Source: Minisyncoccota bacterium (GTDB lineage: Bacteria > Patescibacteriota > Minisyncoccia > Minisyncoccales > MHMH01). Taken from it: a stretch of DNA of 7,160 bases. Shown piece by piece: positions 1 through 5,611 of this stretch. The notes under the pieces were generated by a model. The model saw nothing but the letters and a program-made list of their open reading frames with translations. It was not told where the DNA came from and did no database searches. Both the position numbers and the translations under genes were made by a program. The stretch lies in the NCBI GenBank assembly GCA_028694095.1, contig JAQUTZ010000027.1, forward strand, positions 1 to 7,160, written 5' to 3'. The first letter of the stretch is position 1, and each line of letters begins with the position of its first letter.

Positions 1-362
1 GCTGGCCTGGGGAATTCTTCTTTTTTAAACCAGCCAATCTCCGAAAATTCTTTATGCTTTTCGTTTACTTTTCCGGACTTCCAGTCAGAAGTCACCCATA
101 TTGTAATATAATGCTTTTTCTCCTTTTTGAAAAGGTCTTCGGTAAAGCCCGCTACCTTCAAATTCTTTATTTCCAGCCCGGTTTCTTCTTTTACCTCTCT
201 TCTGGCGCACTCTACAACGCTTTCTCCGAAATCTATGTGGCCGCCGGGAGGCGCCCAAGTTCCCGAAGCGTGGGAACCCCTTCTTTTCATAAGAAGAATT
301 TTTCCATTTTTTTTGACTATCACTCCCACTCCTACCCTTGCTACGGGTTGGTATTTTTTCAT
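1..362 (-). CDS. Nudix (MutT-like) hydrolase, 3' end cut off by the window
   Basis: The translation from ATG at 362 gives 120 residues before the left edge; the C-terminus lies outside. A complete Nudix box is visible: G41, E47, then R55-E56-V57, E59-E60, G62-L63, matching G-x5-E-x7-R-E-U-x-E-E-x-G-U. The glutamates bind the divalent metal that drives hydrolysis of a nucleoside diphosphate linked to another moiety. The N-terminal strand (ARVGVGVIV, 8-16) followed by KILLMKR and the run GTWAPPGGHID resemble the MTH1/NUDT15-like branch, so cleaning of (oxidised) nucleotides is plausible. The substrate cannot be settled from sequence. The start codon lies 1 nt after the 3' end of tRNA-Val(TAC), with no room for an SD site outside the tRNA. 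A later GTG start would remove the conserved first strand, so I keep ATG 362. The family call is firm; the substrate is inference. Confidence 0.93.
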   Translation of the reverse strand, partial: MKKYQPVARVGVGVIVKKNGKILLMKRRGSHASGTWAPPGGHIDFGESVVECARREVKEETGLEIKNLKVAGFTEDLFKKEKKHYITIWVTSDWKSGKVNEKHKEFSEIGWFKKEEFPRP

Positions 363-363
363 G

Positions 364-436
364 TGGGCGGTATAGGATTTGAACCTATGGCCTTCTCGGT
401 GTAAACGAGACGCTCTAGCCACTGAGCTAACCGCCC
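364..436 (-). tRNA. tRNA-Val, anticodon TAC
   Basis: The cloverleaf is complete. Acceptor GGGCGGT pairs with ACCGCCC, the D stem is GCTC/GAGC, and the anticodon stem TCTCG/CGAGA closes loop TTTACAC with anticodon TAC. The T arm is ATAGG-TTCAAAT-CCTAT and the discriminator is A. It is 73 nt long. CCA is not encoded (the next bases are CATG), so it must be added by CCA-adding enzyme. The first 10 nt overlap the end of the acetyltransferase gene upstream, and the Nudix start codon lies 1 nt downstream. It would read GTA/GTG valine codons; tRNA-Val(GAC) at 2062-2136 complements it. Confidence 0.97.
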
Positions 437-861
437 CTTTTTTCCATTAAATAGGCGCTGTCGCCGTTCGCGTAATAGCCTTCAATGGTTTTAACTATAT
501 CGAATCCCAGATTTTGGTAAAATGAGACCCCTTTTCGATTGCTGGTTCTGGCGTGAAGCCCGATAGTTTCAGCTTTTTCCAGCCTTTTAGTTATAAAGGC
601 CATCATTTCCGTTCCGATTCCTTGGCCCTGGGATTCCGGGCTTACGGCGATGGCCTTTATCCATCCTTGTCCGTTCGCCTTTTCATATCCTAAAACATAT
701 CCCACGATTTTTTCATCTTTTTTGGCAACAAAAAAATCATTGGGATACTCTTCAATGAGCTTTTTAAAATAAGACTCAGGCCAGGAATCCGGAAAAGCGT
801 TTTTAGTTATTTCCGTTACTCTTTCCAGATCGGTTGGCTGGATTTTTCTTATTTCTATCAT
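427..861 (-). CDS. GNAT-family N-acetyltransferase, RimI-like
   Basis: This 144-residue protein is one complete GNAT domain that transfers acetyl from acetyl-CoA to an amine. The acetyl-CoA-binding motif A is visible as IAVSPESQGQGIG (71-83), with the Q-x-x-G-x-G core at 78-83. The C-terminal part has the usual FYQNLGF strand-helix (114-120) and ends YYANGDSAYLMEK, very close to the RimI ending (GYY-NGEDA-VM). A protein N-terminal acetyltransferase such as RimI acting on S18 is therefore likely, but the substrate is not proven. The start ATG lies 5 nt after the 3' end of tRNA-Leu, without an SD. The last codons AGG-GGC-GGT-TAG run into tRNA-Val(TAC), and the stop TAG is the tRNA's positions 8-10. 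The RGG tail lies beyond the family ending and is simply read from the tRNA acceptor. Family firm, RimI identity moderate. Confidence 0.92.
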   Translation of the reverse strand: MIEIRKIQPTDLERVTEITKNAFPDSWPESYFKKLIEEYPNDFFVAKKDEKIVGYVLGYEKANGQGWIKAIAVSPESQGQGIGTEMMAFITKRLEKAETIGLHARTSNRKGVSFYQNLGFDIVKTIEGYYANGDSAYLMEKRGG

Positions 862-866
862 ATCTG

Positions 867-949
867 TGCCCAGGGCGGGACTTGAACCCGCACCCTCTTG
901 CGAGGCTAGGCCCTCAACCTAGTGTGTATGCCAATTCCACCACCTGGGC
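867..949 (-). tRNA. tRNA-Leu, anticodon GAG
   Basis: This is a class II tRNA of 83 nt. Acceptor GCCCAGG pairs with CCTGGGC, the anticodon stem CTAGG/CCTAG closes loop TTGAGGG (anticodon GAG), and the long variable arm is a CCTC-GCAA-GAGG hairpin. The T arm is GCGGG-TTCAAGT-CCCGC and the discriminator is A. CCA is not encoded. It sits between L19 (stop 5 nt upstream) and the acetyltransferase (start 5 nt downstream), so it is almost certainly cut out of a mixed tRNA-mRNA transcript. Confidence 0.97.
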
Positions 950-954
950 CGGAA

Positions 955-1470
955 TTAATCCTTTTTCTCTTCGCTAGTCGGCAAGTTTTCTTCTGTAGAA
1001 ACCTCTTCCGTTTTTTCTTCGGATACGGCTTCTCCCGTCTTCTCTTCGGGCGATTCTCCCGTTTTTTCTTCCTGAGGAATTTCTTCGGGGATTTCTTCTT
1101 TTTCTACCGGTATAGCGTCGGAAAAATCTTGATTCTTCAGTTTAGCCTTTCTTCCCCTAGCTTCTCTGATGTAGTAAAGCTTGGCCCTCCTTACTTTTCC
1201 TCTTTTCACTATTTCTATCTTGTCGATGATGGGGGAGTGGATAGGGATTATTTTCTCGACTCCTACCCCGGAGGTTACCTTTCTCACTGTAATAGTAGCC
1301 CCGGATTCTTTGCCGTGCTTTTTGGATATAACCAAACCCTCGAAGGTTTGAATCCTTTCCTTGTCTTTTTCCTTTACTTTTTGGTGCACCTTAACAGTAT
1401 CTCCCGGCCTTATGTCCTGGAGGTCTGTCTTTATGTGCGGCTTTATGATGTTTTCAGTTTTTGTAGGCAT
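955..1470 (-). CDS. rplS: 50S ribosomal protein L19 with an acidic C-terminal tail
   Basis: Residues 1-113 are a normal L19 that sits at the 30S-50S interface. Recognisable stretches are IRPGDTVKVH (20-29), RIQTFEGLVISKKHG (39-53), TITVRKVTSGVGVEKI (59-74), HSPIIDKIEIVKRGKVRRAK (78-97) and LYYIREARGRKAKL (98-111). The family is usually about 115 residues. Here about 58 more follow, very rich in Glu, with three near-copies of an EEKTGE unit (around 134-156) and no predicted fold visible to me. The start ATG 1470 is the only Met before the conserved core. It lies inside the end of the RluA-type gene (28-nt overlap) with no clear SD, so coupled translation is likely. tRNA-Leu begins 5 nt after the TAA stop. 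Confidence 0.97.
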   Translation of the reverse strand: MPTKTENIIKPHIKTDLQDIRPGDTVKVHQKVKEKDKERIQTFEGLVISKKHGKESGATITVRKVTSGVGVEKIIPIHSPIIDKIEIVKRGKVRRAKLYYIREARGRKAKLKNQDFSDAIPVEKEEIPEEIPQEEKTGESPEEKTGEAVSEEKTEEVSTEENLPTSEEKKD

Positions 1471-2060
1471 GTTTTTAGGTCTTTTGGTAATGGCGAATAA
1501 AACTCTTTTATTTCTCCTTCCGGCAGCTGGATTCTTAGCCGGCTGGCGTGGAGGAATTGCCTTTCCAGCCCTTCGGGAACGGGCTGGTTCTTAAATCCGT
1601 AAAGCTTGTCTCCGGCTATCGGATGGCCGAGATAAGCCATATGGACCCTAATTTGATGTTTGCGGCCTGTTCGAGGTTTAGCCTCAACCAGGTCATAATC
1701 CTTGAAGCTTTCCATGACGCTGTATTCGGTAGCTGCATCCCTTTTTCCTAAAGCTTCGGGTTCGTGGGGAAGGAATACTTTCTGCTTCCTTCTGTCTTGG
1801 GGGGAGCGGCCCAGCAGCGTTTCAATTATTCCCTTTTTATTTTTAATGTTTCCTATTACCAGGGCCGTGTAGGCCTTTTCCGTTTTTCTTTCTTTAAACT
1901 GTTTTTGCAGGAAATCAAGCGTCTTTTCGTCCTTGGCTGTAATCAGCACCCCGGAAGTATCTTTATCCAGCCGATGAGCCCTTCCTGGTATGGTTTCTGA
2001 ATCTATTCCGGCCGGCTTGTCCAGAACTTTGACGTTCTCGTCTTCGTAAATGATTTCCAT
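1443..2060 (-). CDS. RluA-family pseudouridine synthase, short form without S4 domain
   Basis: The enzyme isomerises uridine to pseudouridine in rRNA or tRNA. The catalytic motif HRLDKDTSG is at 29-37, with D32 as the nucleophile. Other family blocks follow in order: EKAYTALVIG (61-70), RTGRKHQIRVHM (130-141), LGHPIAGDKLYG (144-155) and LHASRLRIQLP (170-180). At 205 residues it is short. There is no N-terminal S4 RNA-binding domain, and only about 10 residues lie between KPAG (15-18) and HRLD, where RluA-D-type enzymes usually have several tens. All catalytic blocks are present, so it should be active; the target site cannot be read from sequence. The ATG lies 1 nt after the end of tRNA-Val(GAC), with no SD. 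The 3' end overlaps rplS by 28 nt in another frame, linking the enzyme to a ribosomal protein. Confidence 0.95.
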   Translation of the reverse strand: MEIIYEDENVKVLDKPAGIDSETIPGRAHRLDKDTSGVLITAKDEKTLDFLQKQFKERKTEKAYTALVIGNIKNKKGIIETLLGRSPQDRRKQKVFLPHEPEALGKRDAATEYSVMESFKDYDLVEAKPRTGRKHQIRVHMAYLGHPIAGDKLYGFKNQPVPEGLERQFLHASRLRIQLPEGEIKEFYSPLPKDLKTCLQKLKTS

Positions 2061-2061
2061 G

Positions 2062-2136
2062 TGGGCACTACAGGATTTGAACCTGTGACCTCTTCCATGT
2101 CAAGGAAGCGCTCACTCCGGGCTGAGCTAAGTGCCC
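2062..2136 (-). tRNA. tRNA-Val, anticodon GAC
   Basis: It is 75 nt long. Acceptor GGGCACT pairs with AGTGCCC, the D stem is GCTC/GAGC, and the anticodon stem CTTCC/GGAAG closes loop TTGACAT with anticodon GAC. The T arm is ACAGG-TTCAAAT-CCTGT and the discriminator is A. CCA is not encoded. It reads GTC/GTT valine codons. It is the first gene after a promoter at 2149-2177 and leads a chain with the RluA-type gene, whose ATG starts 1 nt after the tRNA ends. Confidence 0.97.
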
Positions 2137-2148
2137 GATACAGCCTTT

Positions 2149-2177
2149 AATATACCACCTTTTACTTGAAATTACAA
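2149..2177 (-). promoter_or_regulatory. Promoter for tRNA-Val(GAC) and the following tRNA-protein chain
   Basis: On the minus strand, -35 TTGTAA (2177-2172) and -10 TATATT (2154-2149) are separated by exactly 17 bp. The expected start is near 2142, about 6 nt before the tRNA 5' end. The -35 box is the last six bases of the 3' arm of the 12-bp hairpin at 2172-2200. The boxes are moderate matches (4/6 and 5/6), so this is a prediction. Confidence 0.6.
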
Positions 2178-2200
2178 CCTCGCATGCAGCGAGGTTGTAA
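2172..2200 (-). terminator. 12-bp perfect hairpin after tRNA-Ile, possible terminator
   Basis: The arms at 2172-2183 and 2189-2200 are perfect reverse complements with a 5-nt loop. It begins 6 nt after the 3' end of tRNA-Ile(TAT). Read on the minus strand, the stem is followed only by TTTC, not a full T run, so termination may be weak or the hairpin may guide tRNA 3' processing. The hairpin's last six bases also serve as a -35 box for the next unit. Confidence 0.55.
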
Positions 2201-2206
2201 CCTATG

Positions 2207-2278
2207 TGCGCCCGGCTGGATTCGAACCAGCAACCTCGGTCTTATAAGGGCCTTGCTCCGCCATTGAGCTACGGGCGC
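2207..2278 (-). tRNA. tRNA-Ile, anticodon TAT, with imperfect anticodon stem
   Basis: Acceptor GCGCCCG pairs with CGGGCGC, the D stem is GCTC/GAGC and the T arm is GCTGG-TTCGAAT-CCAGC, all perfect; discriminator A, no encoded CCA, 72 nt. The anticodon loop CTTATAA has U33 and anticodon TAT, reading the ATA codon. The anticodon stem AGGCC/GACCG is weak: it contains a C30-A40 mismatch and an A27-G43 mismatch. The D loop is short (7 nt) and has G where A21 is usual. It may still work, but it is the least regular of the four tRNAs here. Its 5' end lies 8 nt after the stop of the HTH/LAGLIDADG-like gene. Confidence 0.85.
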
Positions 2279-2286
2279 ATAATATA

Positions 2287-2949
2287 TTACGAATATTGTT
2301 CGCTTATTACCCTAATACTCATTAATATTTTTTCTGCAAGTGGCGTATTGCCTATTTTTGCTTGGCAGGTACCGTGACTGAAACCACCTTTATGATTTAT
2401 TCGTTTACTGGAGGTTTTTTTAACATAAGGTCGATTGAATTGATTCTCGGGTATTTCAAGGGTATCTGACCAATATCTTATTTCTTTGGCTATATTCATG
2501 TCATCATACAAGCATAGCTGTATTTTTATTTCTTTTTTAGGTACCGATAAAATTTTAATAAGCCAATAAATAAAGAACCTTATAACTGCTGGATTAGAAT
2601 TTGAAATTCCAAGAGAGTCCATTCGGCTCTTTGTTCCCTCTCCCCAATAGAGAGTTAATCCCGATAGAAAAAATTCACGCCTGGTAATAGGAAGTATTTT
2701 TTTTCTTTGAATCTCAAAAGTTTCTTGGAGTCTCTTTTCTCTCTTTCGTCTCATAGTTTCTCTGAATTTCTCAATTCTCTGCTCATTGCAGTCCCTTAAT
2801 TCTTTTATTCGTTCCTTTGGTAGGGGATGGTCTTTTAGCCAGGTACTAAGCGTACTTTTACCTACTTTTAGTATTTTTCCAATTTGACTGTAACTCAACC
2901 CCTGTTTTCGGAGGACCAAAGCCCTCTCACGATCTTTAAAACGAGCCAT
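2287..2949 (-). CDS. HTH protein with a LAGLIDADG-like domain (possible endonuclease or regulator)
   Basis: The protein has 220 residues in two parts. Residues 7-40 are a resolvase/transposase-type helix-turn-helix (RALVLRKQGLSYSQIGKIL, then KSTLSTWLKD). A very basic helical linker follows (about 45-90). Residues 94-105 read FLSGLTLYWGEG, close to a single LAGLIDADG helix, followed by SNSNP (116-120) and a strand-helix pattern like small LAGLIDADG folds. A single motif would mean a homodimer. Such proteins occur in Patescibacteria as stand-alone genes of unknown role; homing endonuclease or DNA-binding regulator are both possible. The gene is clearly AT-richer than its neighbours (12 of 60 bases GC at 2521-2580), suggesting transfer. 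It has its own promoter and an 11-bp inverted repeat upstream, and no SD. tRNA-Ile lies 8 nt downstream. Confidence 0.8.
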   Translation of the reverse strand: MARFKDRERALVLRKQGLSYSQIGKILKVGKSTLSTWLKDHPLPKERIKELRDCNEQRIEKFRETMRRKREKRLQETFEIQRKKILPITRREFFLSGLTLYWGEGTKSRMDSLGISNSNPAVIRFFIYWLIKILSVPKKEIKIQLCLYDDMNIAKEIRYWSDTLEIPENQFNRPYVKKTSSKRINHKGGFSHGTCQAKIGNTPLAEKILMSIRVISEQYS

Positions 2950-2950
2950 A

Positions 2951-2998
2951 AATGAACTAATAAATAATCATTAGATTTAATATTTTCATTAGTTCATT
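2951..2998. repeat. 11-bp perfect inverted repeat flanking the HTH gene start
   Basis: AATGAACTAAT at 2951-2961 is the exact reverse complement of ATTAGTTCATT at 2988-2998, with a 26-bp spacer. One arm is 1 nt before the start codon of the HTH gene. The other overlaps the -10 box and the expected transcription start. A 7-bp direct repeat TCATTAG (2968-2974 and 2986-2992) lies between. The layout fits a self-regulatory operator or a recognition site for the encoded protein. Confidence 0.6.
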
Positions 2999-3023
2999 AT
3001 ACCGCTTATTTTTTAAAGGACAA
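2996..3023 (-). promoter_or_regulatory. Promoter of the HTH/LAGLIDADG-like gene
   Basis: -35 TTGTCC (3023-3018, 4/6) and a perfect -10 TATAAT (3001-2996) are 16 bp apart. The expected start is near 2989, giving a leader of about 40 nt without an SD. It separates this gene from the ftsH-HAD operon, whose last stop codon ends at 3034. I see no terminator hairpin in between, so readthrough is possible. Confidence 0.7.
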
Positions 3024-3033
3024 TGATGCTTTA

Positions 3034-3771
3034 TTAAGTGCGCCCGTGTTCTTCAAGCCAGTTCGGCAGTTCGACTATTGATGATAAAACTTGCTTTTGG
3101 TCCAATTTTCCGTATTGCTGCCACTTCTCTTTTGAATCCAAGGGTCCCGTGCAGACCCCTAGAAAGTTAATCCCTACCCCTTCAGCGGCCTTTTTTCCTA
3201 TTAAAGTGTCGTCGATAAGGACCATTTCTTCTTTTTTGACCCCCTTTCCTTCCGCCCAACCAAAGATTTTCTTGAAAACCAGGGGATCCGGCTTATGGCA
3301 GGGTGAAATGGAATGGTTTTTGCATATTAACCGGGCTTCTCCCAGTGCCGGGTTGTGCCAGCTTTGAATGAAGTCAAATAGTTTTTCCAAATCAAGCGGA
3401 CTCAAGTGGACTCCTAAATTTCTCGCTCTGGAGGTGAGGACGCCCATATAATAACCCATTTTTCTTAATTGGTCTAGGGTTTCTGGTGCGCCATTAATAA
3501 GATTAACGCTGTTTTGCTCATCGGACGCCCAAGCGGCCATAAACTGTTTTACTTCTTCCTGGCTTAAGGACCCGAACATTTGAGCGATAGTCATATCTCC
3601 GGGAAGCCCCCAGGATTTAGTTATGGCGTCATCGGTGGGCTGGGGGAGCTTGTTTTCAGCTATCGTTCCGCTTTCAATAAGATTTTTTCTGGTTTTGGAA
3701 ATTGCCGTTTTGGCCGTTTCAAAGGAGTCGAGTATCGGCCCGTCGAGGTCGAATATTATCAGCTTTATCAT
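3034..3771 (-). CDS. HAD-superfamily hydrolase, phosphoglycolate phosphatase-like
   Basis: The protein has 245 residues and all four HAD motifs. Motif I is FDLDGPILDS (7-16), with D8 the nucleophile and D10 the acid-base. Motif II is LTSR (112-115), motif III is K160 in CHKPDP, and motif IV is LIDDT (185-189) with D187-D188 for Mg2+. Residues 17-100 are mainly helical and match a C1-type cap, as in phosphoglycolate phosphatase and beta-phosphoglucomutase. A small-molecule phosphatase is likely; the substrate is unknown. The ATG overlaps the ftsH TGA as ATGA, and AGGGAG lies 5 nt upstream, so it is translated together with ftsH. A functional link with FtsH is not established; shared expression is what the sequence shows. 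Confidence 0.9.
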   Translation of the reverse strand: MIKLIIFDLDGPILDSFETAKTAISKTRKNLIESGTIAENKLPQPTDDAITKSWGLPGDMTIAQMFGSLSQEEVKQFMAAWASDEQNSVNLINGAPETLDQLRKMGYYMGVLTSRARNLGVHLSPLDLEKLFDFIQSWHNPALGEARLICKNHSISPCHKPDPLVFKKIFGWAEGKGVKKEEMVLIDDTLIGKKAAEGVGINFLGVCTGPLDSKEKWQQYGKLDQKQVLSSIVELPNWLEEHGRT

Positions 3772-5603
3772 CCCTGCTCCCTTTTAATTTTAACCAGCTT
3801 TTCGAATTCTTCTCTTTCTATTGTTTCCTTTTCCGCCAGCCTATTGGCCACCTTATCAAGCAGCTTTCTTTTTTTCTTGAGTATTTGAACGGTTTTAGCT
3901 TGAGCTTCTCTGATGAACTTGGCCACTTCTTCGTCTATCTTGGCGGCTACGGCCTCGGAATAATTCCTTTGCTCCCCGAGGTCTTTTCCCAAAAATACCA
4001 TTTCTTCTTTTTCGCCGTAAGCAATCGGCCCGAGCTTGTCGGACATGCCGTATTCTTTAACCAGCTTTCTGGCTAAAGAGGAAGCCTTCTCCAGGTCATT
4101 GCCGGCTCCTGTGGTTATATCCCCAAACACCAGCTTTTCAGCGCAGTATCCTCCCAAAAGGGAAGAGAGTTCTGATAAAAATTCACTTTTGGTAGTCAGG
4201 TGCTTTTCTTGCGCGGGGAGTTTTAAGGTGTATCCTGCTGCTCTTCCTCTGGCGATAATGGATATTTTTCTTACAGGTTCGGCTCCCGGCAGAAAGCTCG
4301 CTACCAGGGCGTGGCCGGCTTCGTGATAAGCGGCGATTTTCTTTTCCTTGTCGGAAAGAACATGGCTTTTCCTTTCCGGTCCCAGAAGCACCTTGTCTAT
4401 TGATTCCAGGAGCTCGTCTTGGGATACCTGCTTTTCGTTTCTTCTGGCAGCTAAAATAGCAGCTTCATTCATCAGGTTGGCTAAGTCGGCTCCGGAAAAT
4501 CCGGGAGTTCTCTCGGCTATTTCCCTTATATTGGCGTTTTGGGCAAGAGGTTTTCCTTCGCCGTGGATTTCCAGTATTTGTTCGCGGCTGTTTACGTCCG
4601 GCAGATCTATTACCACCCTTCTGTCAAATCTTCCCGGTCTCAGAAGGGCCGGGTCTAAGACATCGGGCCTGTTGGTGGCCGCGCAAACTATGACATTAGT
4701 GTCCCTTTCGAATCCGTCCATTTCAGTAAGTATCTGGTTGAGGGTTTGCTCCCTTTCGTCGTGTCCTCCGCCGATGCCGGTTCCCCTGTGCCTTCCTACA
4801 GCGTCCAATTCATCGATAAAGATTATAGAAGGAGCAGCCTTTTTAGCCGTAGCGAACAAGTCCCTGACTCTTCCAGCCCCGACTCCCACGAACATTTCCA
4901 CAAATTCAGAGCCGGAAATATGGAAGAAGGGGACATGAGCTTCGCCGGCGACCGCCCTTGCCAGCAGGGTTTTGCCGGTTCCGGGAGGCCCCATTAAGAG
5001 GACGCCCCTGGGAATTCTGGCCCCCATATTCAAAAATTTCTTCGGGTTTTTAAGAAAATCAACTATTTCCTTCAATTCCTCCTTAGCTTCAACCAAGTTG
5101 GCTACGTCCTTGAATGATATCCTTTCTTTGGAGTGGCCTTCGGCTCCGAAAAGCCTGGCTTTGGCTTTGGAGAAATTAAAAGCCTGGGTTGCTCCGGATT
5201 TGGCTTGCCTGAAAATCAGCCAAAAGAAAAGGCCGAATATTAACAGAGGGAAAAGAAACAAAGATATCGGGGTCAGCCAAAAGCTGAAGCCCCTGTCTTC
5301 CTTTGCTTCAATCTCTATGCTTCTCAGTACTTCCTGGTCAACTCCGTAATTGACCAGCGACTGGGAAAAGGAGGATTCCGTTTCCTTTGTGGTTTCGGCT
5401 TTTGTGCCGTCCTGGTAGGTGACATCTACTGCGTTGCCAGTGACAATTACTTTCTGGATTTTTCCTTGGTTGATGTCCTGGGCCAGCTGGGATAAGGATA
5501 TCGTCTTAGTTTCCTCAAAAGGCTGGAAGAACAGCGCGTAAGCTGCTGAAATTAAAACGAATATCAGCACTACGAAAATAAAGTTTTTAAGCAAATTTTT
5601 CAT
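3768..5603 (-). CDS. ftsH: ATP-dependent zinc metalloprotease FtsH
   Basis: The membrane-anchored hexameric AAA+ protease degrades unneeded or damaged membrane and cytosolic proteins. Numbered from ATG 5603 (611 residues): TM1 is about 8-28, the extracytoplasmic domain about 30-107 and TM2 about 108-133. Walker A GPPGTGKT is at 205-212 and Walker B IIFIDELDA at 260-268. The pore motif MFVGVGAGRVR is at 237-247 and the arginine fingers lie in LRPGRFDRR (321-329). The zinc site HEAGH is at 427-431, with D503 of GAGND as third ligand. Everything expected is present. An in-frame ATG at 5666 would add 21 residues, but a promoter (-10 at 5617-5612) lies inside that stretch. The start must then be at 5603, or less likely 5609. 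There is no SD. It ends in ATGA shared with the HAD gene. Confidence 0.97.
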   Translation of the reverse strand: MKNLLKNFIFVVLIFVLISAAYALFFQPFEETKTISLSQLAQDINQGKIQKVIVTGNAVDVTYQDGTKAETTKETESSFSQSLVNYGVDQEVLRSIEIEAKEDRGFSFWLTPISLFLFPLLIFGLFFWLIFRQAKSGATQAFNFSKAKARLFGAEGHSKERISFKDVANLVEAKEELKEIVDFLKNPKKFLNMGARIPRGVLLMGPPGTGKTLLARAVAGEAHVPFFHISGSEFVEMFVGVGAGRVRDLFATAKKAAPSIIFIDELDAVGRHRGTGIGGGHDEREQTLNQILTEMDGFERDTNVIVCAATNRPDVLDPALLRPGRFDRRVVIDLPDVNSREQILEIHGEGKPLAQNANIREIAERTPGFSGADLANLMNEAAILAARRNEKQVSQDELLESIDKVLLGPERKSHVLSDKEKKIAAYHEAGHALVASFLPGAEPVRKISIIARGRAAGYTLKLPAQEKHLTTKSEFLSELSSLLGGYCAEKLVFGDITTGAGNDLEKASSLARKLVKEYGMSDKLGPIAYGEKEEMVFLGKDLGEQRNYSEAVAAKIDEEVAKFIREAQAKTVQILKKKRKLLDKVANRLAEKETIEREEFEKLVKIKREQG

Positions 5604-5611
5604 ACCCATAT

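Noticed and set aside
54..404. Plus-strand reading frames here and in many other places (for example 922-1500, 4348-4938, 5690-6475).
   Set aside because: They are antisense to well-recognised minus-strand genes, have low-complexity translations, and show no promoter or SD.
2279..2320. AT-rich TATATT-like -10 just before tRNA-Ile as a separate tRNA promoter.
   Set aside because: No acceptable -35 at 16-18 bp; co-transcription with the HTH gene is simpler.
2206..3046. 9-bp direct repeat GTGCGCCCG (2206-2214, tRNA-Ile end, and 3038-3046, end of the HAD gene) bracketing the HTH gene, like att sites.
   Set aside because: It is short, and the geometry is wrong: an element integrated at the tRNA 3' end should lie left of 2207, whereas the HTH gene is on the 5' side. 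There is no integrase.
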